Positions 23,514 through 31,792 of a stretch of DNA of 40,029 bases are shown in pieces; within the stretch, counting starts at the first letter, position 1, and every line of letters starts with the position of its first letter. A program made the translations under genes and the position numbers. A model generated the notes under the pieces. It was not told where the DNA came from, made no database searches, and worked only from the letters and a program-made list of their open reading frames with translations. This DNA comes from an uncultured Propionibacteriaceae bacterium (GTDB lineage: Bacteria; Actinomycetota; Actinomycetes; Propionibacteriales; Propionibacteriaceae): positions 1-40,029 of the forward strand of contig CALKHV010000012.1 of NCBI GenBank assembly GCA_937988865.1, in the 5' to 3' direction.

Positions 23514-26284
23514 ACCGACTCCTGAAGGGCGTGCTGGCACTGGTGGCGACCCTCGGCCTCGTGGTCGGCGTCCCGGTTCTGCTGGTGACCTGGGGACGCC
23601 TGGACGTCCTGGGCTCCATCGACTGGGCCCTTGTCTGGTCGACTCCCGACGACGGTAGCGTCCTGCTCCTGCTGGTGTCCCTGATCGGTTGGGTGGCCTG
23701 GCTGGCCATCGTCGCGTCGTTCGCGGTCGAACTGGTGGCCGTGTCGCGCCGCCGACCGGCCATCCGCCTGCCGGGACTGTCGTGGGCGCAGCCCCTGGCT
23801 GCGTCCCTGGTCGTCGCCATCGCGGGCATCGCGGTGTCAGGCGTGGTGACCCCGGCGGCGGCGGCGCCTACCGAGGCCACGGCCCCGGAGGGCTCACGCC
23901 CCGTGACGACAGCCGCGCCTGTGGCGTCCGCAGCCGAGGCCGTCACGACGTCGACAGCGGACACCCCCGCGTCCCTCGTGCACACGGTCGTCCGTGGTGA
24001 CGACCTGTGGAGTCTCGCGTCCCACTACTACGGCGACGGATCGCGATGGCGCGAGATCCGGGACGCCAACCCGGGCCTGGATGCCGCTGCCCATCTGCAG
24101 CCCGGCCAGCACCTGATCGTGCCCGACGGCGTCCGCACGAAGGGCGCCGGCACACCGATCGTCGTGTCGGAGGGTGACACCCTGACCTCGCTGGCCGCGA
24201 CCCACCTCGGGGACGCTGACCGCTGGCGGGAGCTCCTGCACGCCAATCGCGACCGCATCACCGATCCCGACCTCATCCAGCCGGGGTGGGTGTTGCGCGT
24301 CCAGGGGGCGCAGGCCCACGTGCAAACCACTGACGCGGACGCGAAGGCCGCCGCCCCTCGCCCAGCCCCCTCGACACCCGCGACCGCCACCCCCGTGCCG
24401 GCGACCGACGTGCCGTCGGCAGCGCCCGTCGCGCCGGACGCACCCTTCGACCCGCGATCGACACCGCACCTCGACCACGATGCCGACGTGTCCGTGGCTG
24501 CTGACGCACCCGCATCCGGGCTTCCTGCGACGGGAACCGGCGCCCTCGGTTCATCACGCGGCACCGGCGTCCCTGTGACCTCGTCGGCCCCGATCCTGTC
24601 GGCCTCGGCAGCGAATCCGGTCCTCACCGAGGCGAGTGAGGGCGAGTCCGATCCGGCCCGTGCCCTCGTCGGGGGATTGACCAGCCTGCTGGCACTCTCG
24701 CTCGCCGCTGGACTGGCCGTCCGCCGGCGCGGACAACTGCTGCACCGGGGTCTCGGTGAACGCATCCTCCACGCCAGCCCCGAGGCGCAGCGTTTCGAGT
24801 CCGCCCTCGCCCGCGTCGCCACCCGCGCGGAGGATGTCCCCCTGACCCCCACGACCGTCATCCTCGGCCTTGACGGAGACGATCTCGTCCTCCACGACGT
24901 GGGTGCCGCACGATTGACATGGCTGGCCTGCCCGGACGCCGACGTGCGTCCGCAGGTGGTCGCCGCGCTCGTCACGGGCCTGGTGGGCGCGACCTGGTCG
25001 TGCCGCGTCTCGACGCAGGTCGTCGGTGCCCAACTCGGCTGGGCGCGGTCGTTCGACAATCCACTCTCCCGTGTCTGGACGGCCACCGACGACGGCCTCG
25101 CCGCCCTCGAACGCAGCACTGCCGGACGCCGGCTCGAGCTGACCCGCCAGGGTGAGGCCATCGTTGCCGAATGGGACCCGGAGGTCTACCTGTTCGCCGA
25201 GCCACTCGGCGCTGACCAGGCCAACCGCCTGGTCAGAGCAGTGTCGGGGATCGAGGTCGGCGTCAGTGCCGTGGTGGCAGCCTCTGCGCACCCGGCCGGA
25301 TTGCTGGCCGATCGCGGTGAGGTCGTCACCTACGACGGCGACTCCGCGTCCATCGGTGGGCGTGTCTTCACGCCGCAGCTCCTCGATGCACCCGCCCGCC
25401 ATGCCCTCGTCGAATTGCACGACGTCAGCGGCTCCCTGGACACCACTCCGGCGCCCTGGTGGTCGGACGATGACGACCTGCCCCCCAACCTCGCCGTCCT
25501 GCCCCGGCGCAGCACCCCCCTGTCGGAGGAGCCTGTGGACCCGTTCGCCTCCAGCCCAGACCCCGTGATCCGCCTGCTCGGGCCGATCGAGCTCCACGGC
25601 GCTCGTGGCCCTGCCCCGACGCGTGCGGTCAAGCAGTGCGTCGAGTACGCCGCGTGGATCCACACCCACCCCGGACGCCGAGCCGTCCACATGATGCGCT
25701 CGCTGCTCGTCGCGGAGGGGACGCGACGCTCGAACATGTCACGCCTGCGCTCGTGGCTCGGCGACGACCCGTTCGGTGAGCCCTACCTGCCGGACGCCTA
25801 CTCCGGCGTCATCGAGCTCCACCCGGGCATCACGTCCGACTGGGAACGGCTCCAGACGCTCGTCCACGGCGGCGTCAACCGTGCGTCCAGTGATGCCCTG
25901 GCCGATGCCCTCCAGCTGGTTCGCGGCGCTCCGCTCGCGGACGCGGCCCCGGGCCAGTGGCACTGGGCCGAGGAGATGCGCACCGACATGGCGTCCACGA
26001 TCCGTGACATCGGCGCCGTGCTGGCCGATCGCGCACTGGCGGCGGGCGACCTCGACGTCGCGCGTTGGGCGGCGTCCCGAGCCCTGGTCGCGGCTCCCGA
26101 GGATGAGGTGCTGATGTGCGCGCGCATCCGCACCGAACACTTGGCCGGGAACCGCGGCGAGGTCGATCGACTCGTCCTGCACCTCACGCGCCAGGCCCGC
26201 ACGCTGGGCGTCGACCTGTCAGACGAGACCATCGAGGTGCTTCAGGACGTCGTCGAGGGACGGCCCCGCGCTCGTCGCGCGTGA
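23510..26284 (+). CDS. Membrane-spanning LysM protein with SARP-like/BTAD cytosolic region
   Basis: A 924-residue modular protein that closes the tad operon. Hydrophobic helices lie at residues about 6-30, 48-75 and 98-120. Two LysM peptidoglycan-binding domains follow (about 157-203, GDDLWSLASHYYGDGSRW...; and 217-264, GDTLTSLAATHLGDADRW...), then a Pro/Ala/Thr-rich linker and a fourth helix at about 385-405. The cytosolic remainder ends in a winged-helix-like segment (from about 683, IRLLGPIELHGARG, then MSRLRSWLG) and a bacterial transcriptional activator domain (to about 915). Predicted topology puts LysM outside and the SARP-like part inside. This could sense the wall and regulate transcription or act as a scaffold; the operon position favours a pilus link. 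Confidence 0.8.
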   Translation: MNRLLKGVLALVATLGLVVGVPVLLVTWGRLDVLGSIDWALVWSTPDDGSVLLLLVSLIGWVAWLAIVASFAVELVAVSRRRPAIRLPGLSWAQPLAASLVVAIAGIAVSGVVTPAAAAPTEATAPEGSRPVTTAAPVASAAEAVTTSTADTPASLVHTVVRGDDLWSLASHYYGDGSRWREIRDANPGLDAAAHLQPGQHLIVPDGVRTKGAGTPIVVSEGDTLTSLAATHLGDADRWRELLHANRDRITDPDLIQPGWVLRVQGAQAHVQTTDADAKAAAPRPAPSTPATATPVPATDVPSAAPVAPDAPFDPRSTPHLDHDADVSVAADAPASGLPATGTGALGSSRGTGVPVTSSAPILSASAANPVLTEASEGESDPARALVGGLTSLLALSLAAGLAVRRRGQLLHRGLGERILHASPEAQRFESALARVATRAEDVPLTPTTVILGLDGDDLVLHDVGAARLTWLACPDADVRPQVVAALVTGLVGATWSCRVSTQVVGAQLGWARSFDNPLSRVWTATDDGLAALERSTAGRRLELTRQGEAIVAEWDPEVYLFAEPLGADQANRLVRAVSGIEVGVSAVVAASAHPAGLLADRGEVVTYDGDSASIGGRVFTPQLLDAPARHALVELHDVSGSLDTTPAPWWSDDDDLPPNLAVLPRRSTPLSEEPVDPFASSPDPVIRLLGPIELHGARGPAPTRAVKQCVEYAAWIHTHPGRRAVHMMRSLLVAEGTRRSNMSRLRSWLGDDPFGEPYLPDAYSGVIELHPGITSDWERLQTLVHGGVNRASSDALADALQLVRGAPLADAAPGQWHWAEEMRTDMASTIRDIGAVLADRALAAGDLDVARWAASRALVAAPEDEVLMCARIRTEHLAGNRGEVDRLVLHLTRQARTLGVDLSDETIEVLQDVVEGRPRARRA

Positions 26285-26320
26285 GACTGGGTCAGAGAAC
26301 CCGCGGCGCGGGCAGGACGC

Positions 26321-27667
26321 TCAGTCGGGCGGCCCGGCCGCGTGCTGGGACGCCTCGGTTCCACGGTTGAAGCGGGCGTCCCCGATCCGATGGCTGGCCA
26401 CGAGGAAGAGCCCGGCGAGCCCGAGATAGGTGAGAGCCCACGCCCCGTACACCGGGAGCGAGACCCCGCCCAGGGGCAGCACCGCCGCCGCAAGGGCGGC
26501 CGCGGCAACCATCGCGACGTTGTAGATGATGTCGTAGATCACGAAGACGCGGCCCTTCATGTCGTCATCCACATGGGCCTGAACGAGCGTGTCGACGCCG
26601 GCCTTGATCGCCTGGCTGAACAACCCGACCAGGAAGGACGCGGCGAACAGCGGCCAGCGCTGGATGATCATCCCGGGCACCACCGACACCACCGCGAGGG
26701 CCAGCAGCAGCGCCACGAGGGACTTCCGCAATCCCAGTCGCTTCGTCAGCATCGGCACCAGCACGGCGGACGCGACGAATCCCGCGCCGGTCATCCCGGC
26801 CCAGATCACCAGGTCGCGCGTCGCGCGAGGCAGGTCGGCTTCGGAGTGGAAGTGGTTGCGGAACACCAGCACGCTCGCCACGCTCCACATGCCGAACAGG
26901 AAGCGCTGCGACCCGATCACGATCAGGCCCAACAGGGCCGGGGACTTCCGCCGCAGGTGGCGTCCAGCCCCCACCAGACCCGACATCACCTCGGACGCTG
27001 TCGTCGTCCGCACCTCATGTGCGTCCGGGCCCAGGTCGTGCCGACCGAACCGCAGGGCCAGCATGGCCGAGTTGGCGAACCCGAATCCGGCGGCGAGGAA
27101 GACGAATGCGTCGGCGTGGTTCATCGGCATCCACCTGCTGAGCAGCCAGCGCAGGCTCGCCGCGATGCCGGCGCCGACCAGCACGCCCGCCGGCCCGATC
27201 GTCGGCATGATCGAGTTGGCCATCAGGAATTCGTCGTCGTCGATGGTGTGCGGGAGCGCGGCGCTCAGACCGGCGAGCAGGTAGCGGTTCAGGCTCAACG
27301 ACACGAGGAGCAGTCCGTACAGGACGATCGTGGACGCCGTCCCCCGATCACCCAGCCACACGGTCGCGGCCAGGGCGATGGAGAGCACCAGCCTCGCCAC
27401 CTCGACCACGACCGCCACCTGTCGACGCGACCACCGGTCGAGCGTCACGCTGACGAACGGACCGAAGATCGAGAACGGCAGCAGCGTGATGGCCAGCACC
27501 GACGTGATCGCCCACGCGTTGGGCTGTTCGGTGGGGGAGAGCAGCACGTAGCTCGCCATGCCCACCTGCAGCGTCCCGTCGGCGGTCTGACTGACGTAAC
27601 GGATGGCCAGCAGCTTGCGGAACCGACTGTGGCGCCACAACCGACGCAGGCTGTTCGCCAGCTCCAT
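26321..27667 (-). CDS. MFS transporter
   Basis: A 448-residue major facilitator protein with about 12 hydrophobic helices. The loop between TM2 and TM3 reads GPFVSVTLDRWSRRQV, the MFS A-motif (G-x-x-x-D-R-x-x-R-R). The central cytosolic loop (residues 200-240) is polar, and DDMKGRVFVIYDIIYNVAMV before TM11 is typical of the drug/macrolide-type MFS group. No substrate can be assigned. GGGAGG precedes the ATG. It converges on the LysM/BTAD gene with 36 bp between stops. Confidence 0.85.
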   Translation of the reverse strand: MELANSLRRLWRHSRFRKLLAIRYVSQTADGTLQVGMASYVLLSPTEQPNAWAITSVLAITLLPFSIFGPFVSVTLDRWSRRQVAVVVEVARLVLSIALAATVWLGDRGTASTIVLYGLLLVSLSLNRYLLAGLSAALPHTIDDDEFLMANSIMPTIGPAGVLVGAGIAASLRWLLSRWMPMNHADAFVFLAAGFGFANSAMLALRFGRHDLGPDAHEVRTTTASEVMSGLVGAGRHLRRKSPALLGLIVIGSQRFLFGMWSVASVLVFRNHFHSEADLPRATRDLVIWAGMTGAGFVASAVLVPMLTKRLGLRKSLVALLLALAVVSVVPGMIIQRWPLFAASFLVGLFSQAIKAGVDTLVQAHVDDDMKGRVFVIYDIIYNVAMVAAAALAAAVLPLGGVSLPVYGAWALTYLGLAGLFLVASHRIGDARFNRGTEASQHAAGPPD

Positions 27668-27807
27668 GTGGACGCCTCCCGATGGTGGGTCGTCGCGGGC
27701 AGCGGGCCCGCTGGACGTCTCCCCACACTATCGGCGCACCCCCCGGGACGCGTCGCACGCGCGGGTGCCCGCGTCCACGAAGGCACCCACGTCCCGATTC
27801 ACACACG

Positions 27808-27813
27808 TAATCT
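27808..27813 (+). promoter_or_regulatory. -10 element (TAATCT), leaderless start
   Basis: TAATCT ends 6 bp before the ATG at 27820; the intervening GGGTGC is not a usable ribosome-binding site at this distance. Confidence 0.5.
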
Positions 27814-27819
27814 GGGTGC

Positions 27820-28212
27820 ATGAGTCAACGCCAGGAGGACGCCCGTCGCAGGCTGCAGATGACCCAGGACGCCGCGCGTGGTGAGGCCGTGGCCGCACAG
27901 AAGTTGATCGATGCGTTCGTCGTCGAGGCGAAGGCGCGTGGCATCGCGTCCGAGCCCCTGCGCGCCACCCTCCTGAGCGGGCAGAGCGTCAAGACCGACC
28001 GCGAGGGGTGGTACCTCCGCAAGAACAAGTCGATCGGCATCGGCGTCGACGGCGGTTACTACGTGCTGACGGTTCCGGGGGGTGCCATGGCGCGCTTCAC
28101 CGGGGTCAAGCTCAGCCCGACCCTGCCGCCCCTGGTCGTGGGACGCGGCGGACGCGACGGCGAGACCGGTGACATCGGCGAATACCTGCAGTGGCGGCTG
28201 GACGCCGGCTGA
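27820..28212 (+). CDS. Small conserved-looking protein of unknown function
   Basis: I do not recognise this 130-residue protein. It has a helical, charged N-terminal half (QEDARRRLQMTQDAARGEAVAAQKLIDAFVVEAKARG) and a strand-rich second half with GWYLRKNKSIGIGVDGGYYVLTVPGG and a closing GDIGEYLQWRLDAG. No membrane segment or signal peptide is present. Codon use matches its neighbours. It starts leaderless and is followed by a 129-bp gap containing the GACAACAC array. Confidence 0.7.
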   Translation: MSQRQEDARRRLQMTQDAARGEAVAAQKLIDAFVVEAKARGIASEPLRATLLSGQSVKTDREGWYLRKNKSIGIGVDGGYYVLTVPGGAMARFTGVKLSPTLPPLVVGRGGRDGETGDIGEYLQWRLDAG

Positions 28213-28238
28213 CGCCCGTCCCTTCCTTCGCGCGGCCG

Positions 28239-28286
28239 GACAACACATCCGGGACGCGGACAACACCCCGCCGGAGCCGACAACAC
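28239..28286. promoter_or_regulatory. Three GACAACAC direct repeats at exact 20-bp spacing
   Basis: GACAACAC occurs at 28239-28246, 28259-28266 and 28279-28286, each exactly 20 bp from the next, about two helical turns. Flanks are partly shared (CGGACAACACnnCC). The array lies 55 bp upstream of the sigma-like gene start. It looks like a cooperative regulator binding site; the binder is unknown. Confidence 0.65.
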
Positions 28287-28341
28287 CCCTGACGACAGCC
28301 CCGGACGAGTCTGGGACCACCGAAACGAAAGGTGGCTCCAG

Positions 28342-29028
28342 ATGTTGGCATGGCAGGTCAAGGACTCCATGAATCGTGAATGGGACGGTCTGGCTGAGGC
28401 GGCGTCCGCGTTGGCGCTGGTGCACGCGAGTGCGTGCGACGCACTCCTCGGGTGCGACACCCTCGACGACATCGTCACCTGCTGCGGGGACGACCGGGTG
28501 TGCCGGGCGTTGCTCGCGCTGGCCCAGTCGCGTGGGCCCCTGGGCACGCTGGCGGGACGCGTCGTCCTCCAGGCGATGGTGCCCGCTCTGATGGAGATCG
28601 CGTCCAGGCATCCGGGCGTGGAACCCGAGGAGTACGTCAGCACCGCGTGGCTCGTGATCATGTCGCTCGACGGGGCCCGCGTCCGTCGGGCGGTCCTCAC
28701 GCGGCTCGTGCTCGACACCCTGAAGGTGCTCTCTCGCGAGAAGGGCCGCCGAAGCCGCCTCGACCTGCTGGCCACCCTCGACGACGACCTCGCCCTGGCG
28801 TGGGCGTGTGCAGACAGGTCGGACGCCGAACCCCTGCTCGACCGCGCCCGTGCGCTCCACCTGGTGACCGACTCGACGGCCGCCCTGCTGCGGTCGATCT
28901 ACGACGACGGGATGGCGCCTGCGCTCGCGGCCAGCGTCCACGGCCTGACTCACGCGGCTGCGCGGCAGCGATCGTCGTCGACGATCCGGCGGCTGCGCGT
29001 TCACCGGGACGCGCTGTTGGCCGCCTGA
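28342..29028 (+). CDS. Helical protein with sigma-factor-like C-terminal HTH
   Basis: A 228-residue all-helical cytosolic protein. The middle segment (EEYVSTAWLVIMSLDG...AVLTRLVLDTLKVLSREKGRR) resembles sigma region 2 in length and spacing, and the C-terminal segment (LLRSIYDDGMAPALAASVHGLTHAAARQRSSSTIRRLRVHRDAL) resembles a region-4 helix-turn-helix. The match is at the level of pattern, so a divergent sigma factor or another HTH regulator is the best guess. AAAGGTGG serves as ribosome-binding site. It stands alone behind the three 20-bp-spaced repeats, which may be its own control site. Confidence 0.5.
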   Translation: MLAWQVKDSMNREWDGLAEAASALALVHASACDALLGCDTLDDIVTCCGDDRVCRALLALAQSRGPLGTLAGRVVLQAMVPALMEIASRHPGVEPEEYVSTAWLVIMSLDGARVRRAVLTRLVLDTLKVLSREKGRRSRLDLLATLDDDLALAWACADRSDAEPLLDRARALHLVTDSTAALLRSIYDDGMAPALAASVHGLTHAAARQRSSSTIRRLRVHRDALLAA

Positions 29029-29274
29029 TGCTCGTTCGAGGTGAGCGCGTCGCTCACGCAGACCCGCGGACGTCACGGGATCACGTCACGACTTCGTGGC
29101 GAACACGCACAGTCAGACGTGAATCCGTGGGAGAAGTGAAGATTTGTTGGCGAATCCTCAACTTTGACCGCGTCCACGCTGCGGAACGTTCGCCAATACT
29201 GAGAGAAACAGGCACAATAAACCAATCGGGTACCGGACCACTCCACGAGTCCTCCCGACCGATGAGCGCCCAGG
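29029..29274. other. Low-GC intergenic region with GGCGAA repeats
   Basis: This gap between the sigma-like gene and the convergent ABC permease is AT-richer than its surroundings. It holds a perfect inverted repeat TTGGCGAA (29147-29154) and TTCGCCAA (29189-29196) plus a further GTGGCGAA at about 29096. I see no gene. The role could be regulatory, but no start codon follows in either direction at a normal distance. Confidence 0.4.
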
Positions 29275-29300
29275 GGGTTGCTGGGGGTGACCAGCAGCCC
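29275..29300 (-). terminator. Hairpin downstream of the ABC transporter operon
   Basis: GGGTTGCTGG (29275-29284) pairs with CCAGCAGCCC (29291-29300) with one G-T wobble and loop GGGTGA. It lies 21 bp past the permease stop. Confidence 0.65.
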
Positions 29301-29320
29301 TCTGGAGCCTTCTCCGGGGT

Positions 29321-31792
29321 CTATTCCTCAGCCAGCGCCTCGACCGGGGCCGCGTTCGCGGCCCGGCGTCCAGGCAGGACGGACGCCAGCGCAGCCGCCA
29401 CGGCAGCCACCGCCAGCAGGGCCAGCGTCAACCAGGGATCGATCGCGAAGCGGATCTTCGTCGACTCGGCGAGATCTGCCTGCCGCAACACCGCCGAGAT
29501 GCCCAGCCAACCGAAGAACGCGCCGAACACCACGCCGACGATCACACCCGTGAGCGCGAGCAGCATGGCCTCGACGAGCAGCATCAGGCGAAGTGAACCC
29601 TTCTGCATGCCCATCGCGCGCAACAGGGCCGACTCGCGCGTCCGCTCGATGACGCTCAACCCGAGGGTGTTCGACACACCGACGAGGGCGATCAGCACCG
29701 CAACCCCCAGCAGCGCCGTCGTGATGAGCAGCAGGATGCCGAGGACGCGCTCGATCATGTACGCCATCAGGGCCCCACCGCCCACGCTCACGGTGGTCAT
29801 GTACTTCTCCATGATCGTCTGCAGGTCGAGGAACGCGGACGCCATGTCGCCCCGGTCGGCGAGCTTCAGCCACATCAGGTTGTTGACGGGTTCAGCTGTC
29901 AGGTCGGCCAGTGTCGCTGGACTGACCAGGGCGGCCTGACCTTCAACGAGGGTGGTGTGGACGATCGTCAGGGTCGCCTTGCCCTTGTCGCCCCAGAGGT
30001 CGATCTCGCCTCCGGACTTCAGCGAGGAGTCGTCCGTGCGTCCGATGTAGATGGTGCCGTCCGGGATCGACGTGGGCGCCGTCGGGGCAGCGGCGGCCGC
30101 CTCGGGTGTGAGGGCGCTGAGGTTCCACATCATCTTGTTGACGTCGGTCGCCGTCGTGCCCTCCAGCACGGCGGACGCTGTCACTCCCGACAACTTCTCG
30201 CCCTGCGCGATGACGTCGGCTGGAAGCACGAGTGGATCGGTCGTCGACGGGTTGGGGTCGCTCCAGTCGAGGGTCGCGGCCAGCGAGATGTCGACCGGGT
30301 AGCGCTCGTCGATCTTGGCCAGAACCGTCTTCTCGATGGTCGCCGTGCCCACCTGGAGGGTCACGATCAGCCCGACCGCCAGCATGAGCGCGGTTGCGGT
30401 GGCTGATGCCCGACCGGGATTGCGCACGGCATTGGTCGTCGCCAACCGGGCTGTCGGGCCGGTCAGGCCGACCACGCGTCCGAAGGCCTTGACGAGGGAT
30501 GGGACGTACAGCGGCGCCCCACCCAGGACGCCCAGGGTGAGCAGCATCGCACCGCCCAGCGCCCAGACCAGCGGCCACGAGTCGGTGAACTGGCTCACCA
30601 GCGCCAACCCGGCCCCCGCCACCACGAGCACGCCGCAGATCACCATGCGAACCCTGCTCGACGCGCGCGCCGCCTCAACGGTCTGCACCGGCTGCAGCGC
30701 TTCGAGGGGCGCCACGCGTGTGGACCTCAACATCGGGACGATCGCCGCCAGCACGGTGATGACCACGCCCACGATGAACTCAGCCCCGACCTCGAGCCAC
30801 GGAATGGTCATGCCCAGACTGAGTGTGCCGACGAACCACGTGCCGATCGCGGCCACGAGCACCCCGAGGACGACACCGAGCGCGCTGCCGATGGCACCGA
30901 GCAGGATCGCCTCGGCGAGGAACTTGCGCCGCACCTGCGACCCGGACGCACCGACGGCTCGCAACAGACCGATCTGGCGACGGCGCTGGGCCAGCAGGAT
31001 CGTGAAGGTGTTGGCGATGATGATCATGCCCACGACCAGCGCGACTGCAGCGAAGCCACCGAGCATCAATTTCATGACGTTGGTCTGCTCGGTCAACTCG
31101 TCGAGCTGCTCGTTGGCGTAAGTCTCGGCGGTCTTGACCTCTGCGCCGAGCGCCGAGGTCGCTGCCACCAGCCGCGGCACCAGCGCGTCGAGGTCTGTGC
31201 CGGGCTCGGCCTTGACGAGCCACTGTCCGCTCGACTGGTCGGTCAGCCCGGTCGCCCTTGCCCATGCCATCGACACGTAGGCCGTCTGCTGGAAGATCGA
31301 CCGCGGATCATTCGTGATGCCTGTCACGACCAGATCGTCACCGCTGTAGGTGACGGTGTCGCCGACTCCGACCCCCAACTTGTCGGCGGCCTCCTTCGCC
31401 AGGGTGATCTGCGCGTCCGTGGTGGGCCACGCCCCCTCGCGCACCGTCGCCCAGCGGAACTCCTCGCTCGGCACCACGTACAGGACGGCCATGACCGTCG
31501 CCTGCTCGCTGCGCAGGGGCCCGGTGGTGACGATCGACTCCTCCACCCTGGCCACACCCGGGACCGCCTCGACCGCGGGTGCGACCTTGGCCTGCGTCTC
31601 GGGGTCACCGGCGGTGACCACGAGGTCGGCCTTCGAGATCTGCAACGCCAGTTGCTTGCCCAGCGAGTGCTGCTGGGTGGTGATGAACGTCGAGGACGCC
31701 ACCATGAACGCCACCGAGATCGCGATCGCGACGATGGTCGCGACGACGCGTCCCGGGTGGAACCGGACCTCTCTGACCGCATCGGCGAACAT
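29321..31792 (-). CDS. ABC transporter permease, FtsX/MacB type
   Basis: An 823-residue permease with the duplicated FtsX layout: an N-terminal helix (residues about 15-37), a large outer domain, three helices at about 255-380, a mid helix pair (about 390-440), a second outer domain and three final helices (about 690-815) with the repeated motif pattern GVSNTLGLSVIERTRESALLRAMGM and GISAVLRQADLAES. Such MacB/Lol-like systems move lipids, peptides or antimicrobials away from the membrane and do not import solutes. Its ATG overlaps the ATPase stop by 1 bp. The two-component system near 35 kb may control it, but a debranching-like gene lies between. Confidence 0.88.
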   Translation of the reverse strand: MFADAVREVRFHPGRVVATIVAIAISVAFMVASSTFITTQQHSLGKQLALQISKADLVVTAGDPETQAKVAPAVEAVPGVARVEESIVTTGPLRSEQATVMAVLYVVPSEEFRWATVREGAWPTTDAQITLAKEAADKLGVGVGDTVTYSGDDLVVTGITNDPRSIFQQTAYVSMAWARATGLTDQSSGQWLVKAEPGTDLDALVPRLVAATSALGAEVKTAETYANEQLDELTEQTNVMKLMLGGFAAVALVVGMIIIANTFTILLAQRRRQIGLLRAVGASGSQVRRKFLAEAILLGAIGSALGVVLGVLVAAIGTWFVGTLSLGMTIPWLEVGAEFIVGVVITVLAAIVPMLRSTRVAPLEALQPVQTVEAARASSRVRMVICGVLVVAGAGLALVSQFTDSWPLVWALGGAMLLTLGVLGGAPLYVPSLVKAFGRVVGLTGPTARLATTNAVRNPGRASATATALMLAVGLIVTLQVGTATIEKTVLAKIDERYPVDISLAATLDWSDPNPSTTDPLVLPADVIAQGEKLSGVTASAVLEGTTATDVNKMMWNLSALTPEAAAAAPTAPTSIPDGTIYIGRTDDSSLKSGGEIDLWGDKGKATLTIVHTTLVEGQAALVSPATLADLTAEPVNNLMWLKLADRGDMASAFLDLQTIMEKYMTTVSVGGGALMAYMIERVLGILLLITTALLGVAVLIALVGVSNTLGLSVIERTRESALLRAMGMQKGSLRLMLLVEAMLLALTGVIVGVVFGAFFGWLGISAVLRQADLAESTKIRFAIDPWLTLALLAVAAVAAALASVLPGRRAANAAPVEALAEE

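Noticed and set aside
26300..26312. Hairpin CCCGC-GGC-GCGGG between the LysM/BTAD and MFS genes
   Set aside because: A 5-bp stem is expected by chance in DNA this rich in G+C.
26342..27823. 493-codon plus-strand open frame opposite the MFS transporter
   Set aside because: His/Arg/Gln-rich shadow; the opposite strand has clear membrane helices and the MFS A-motif.
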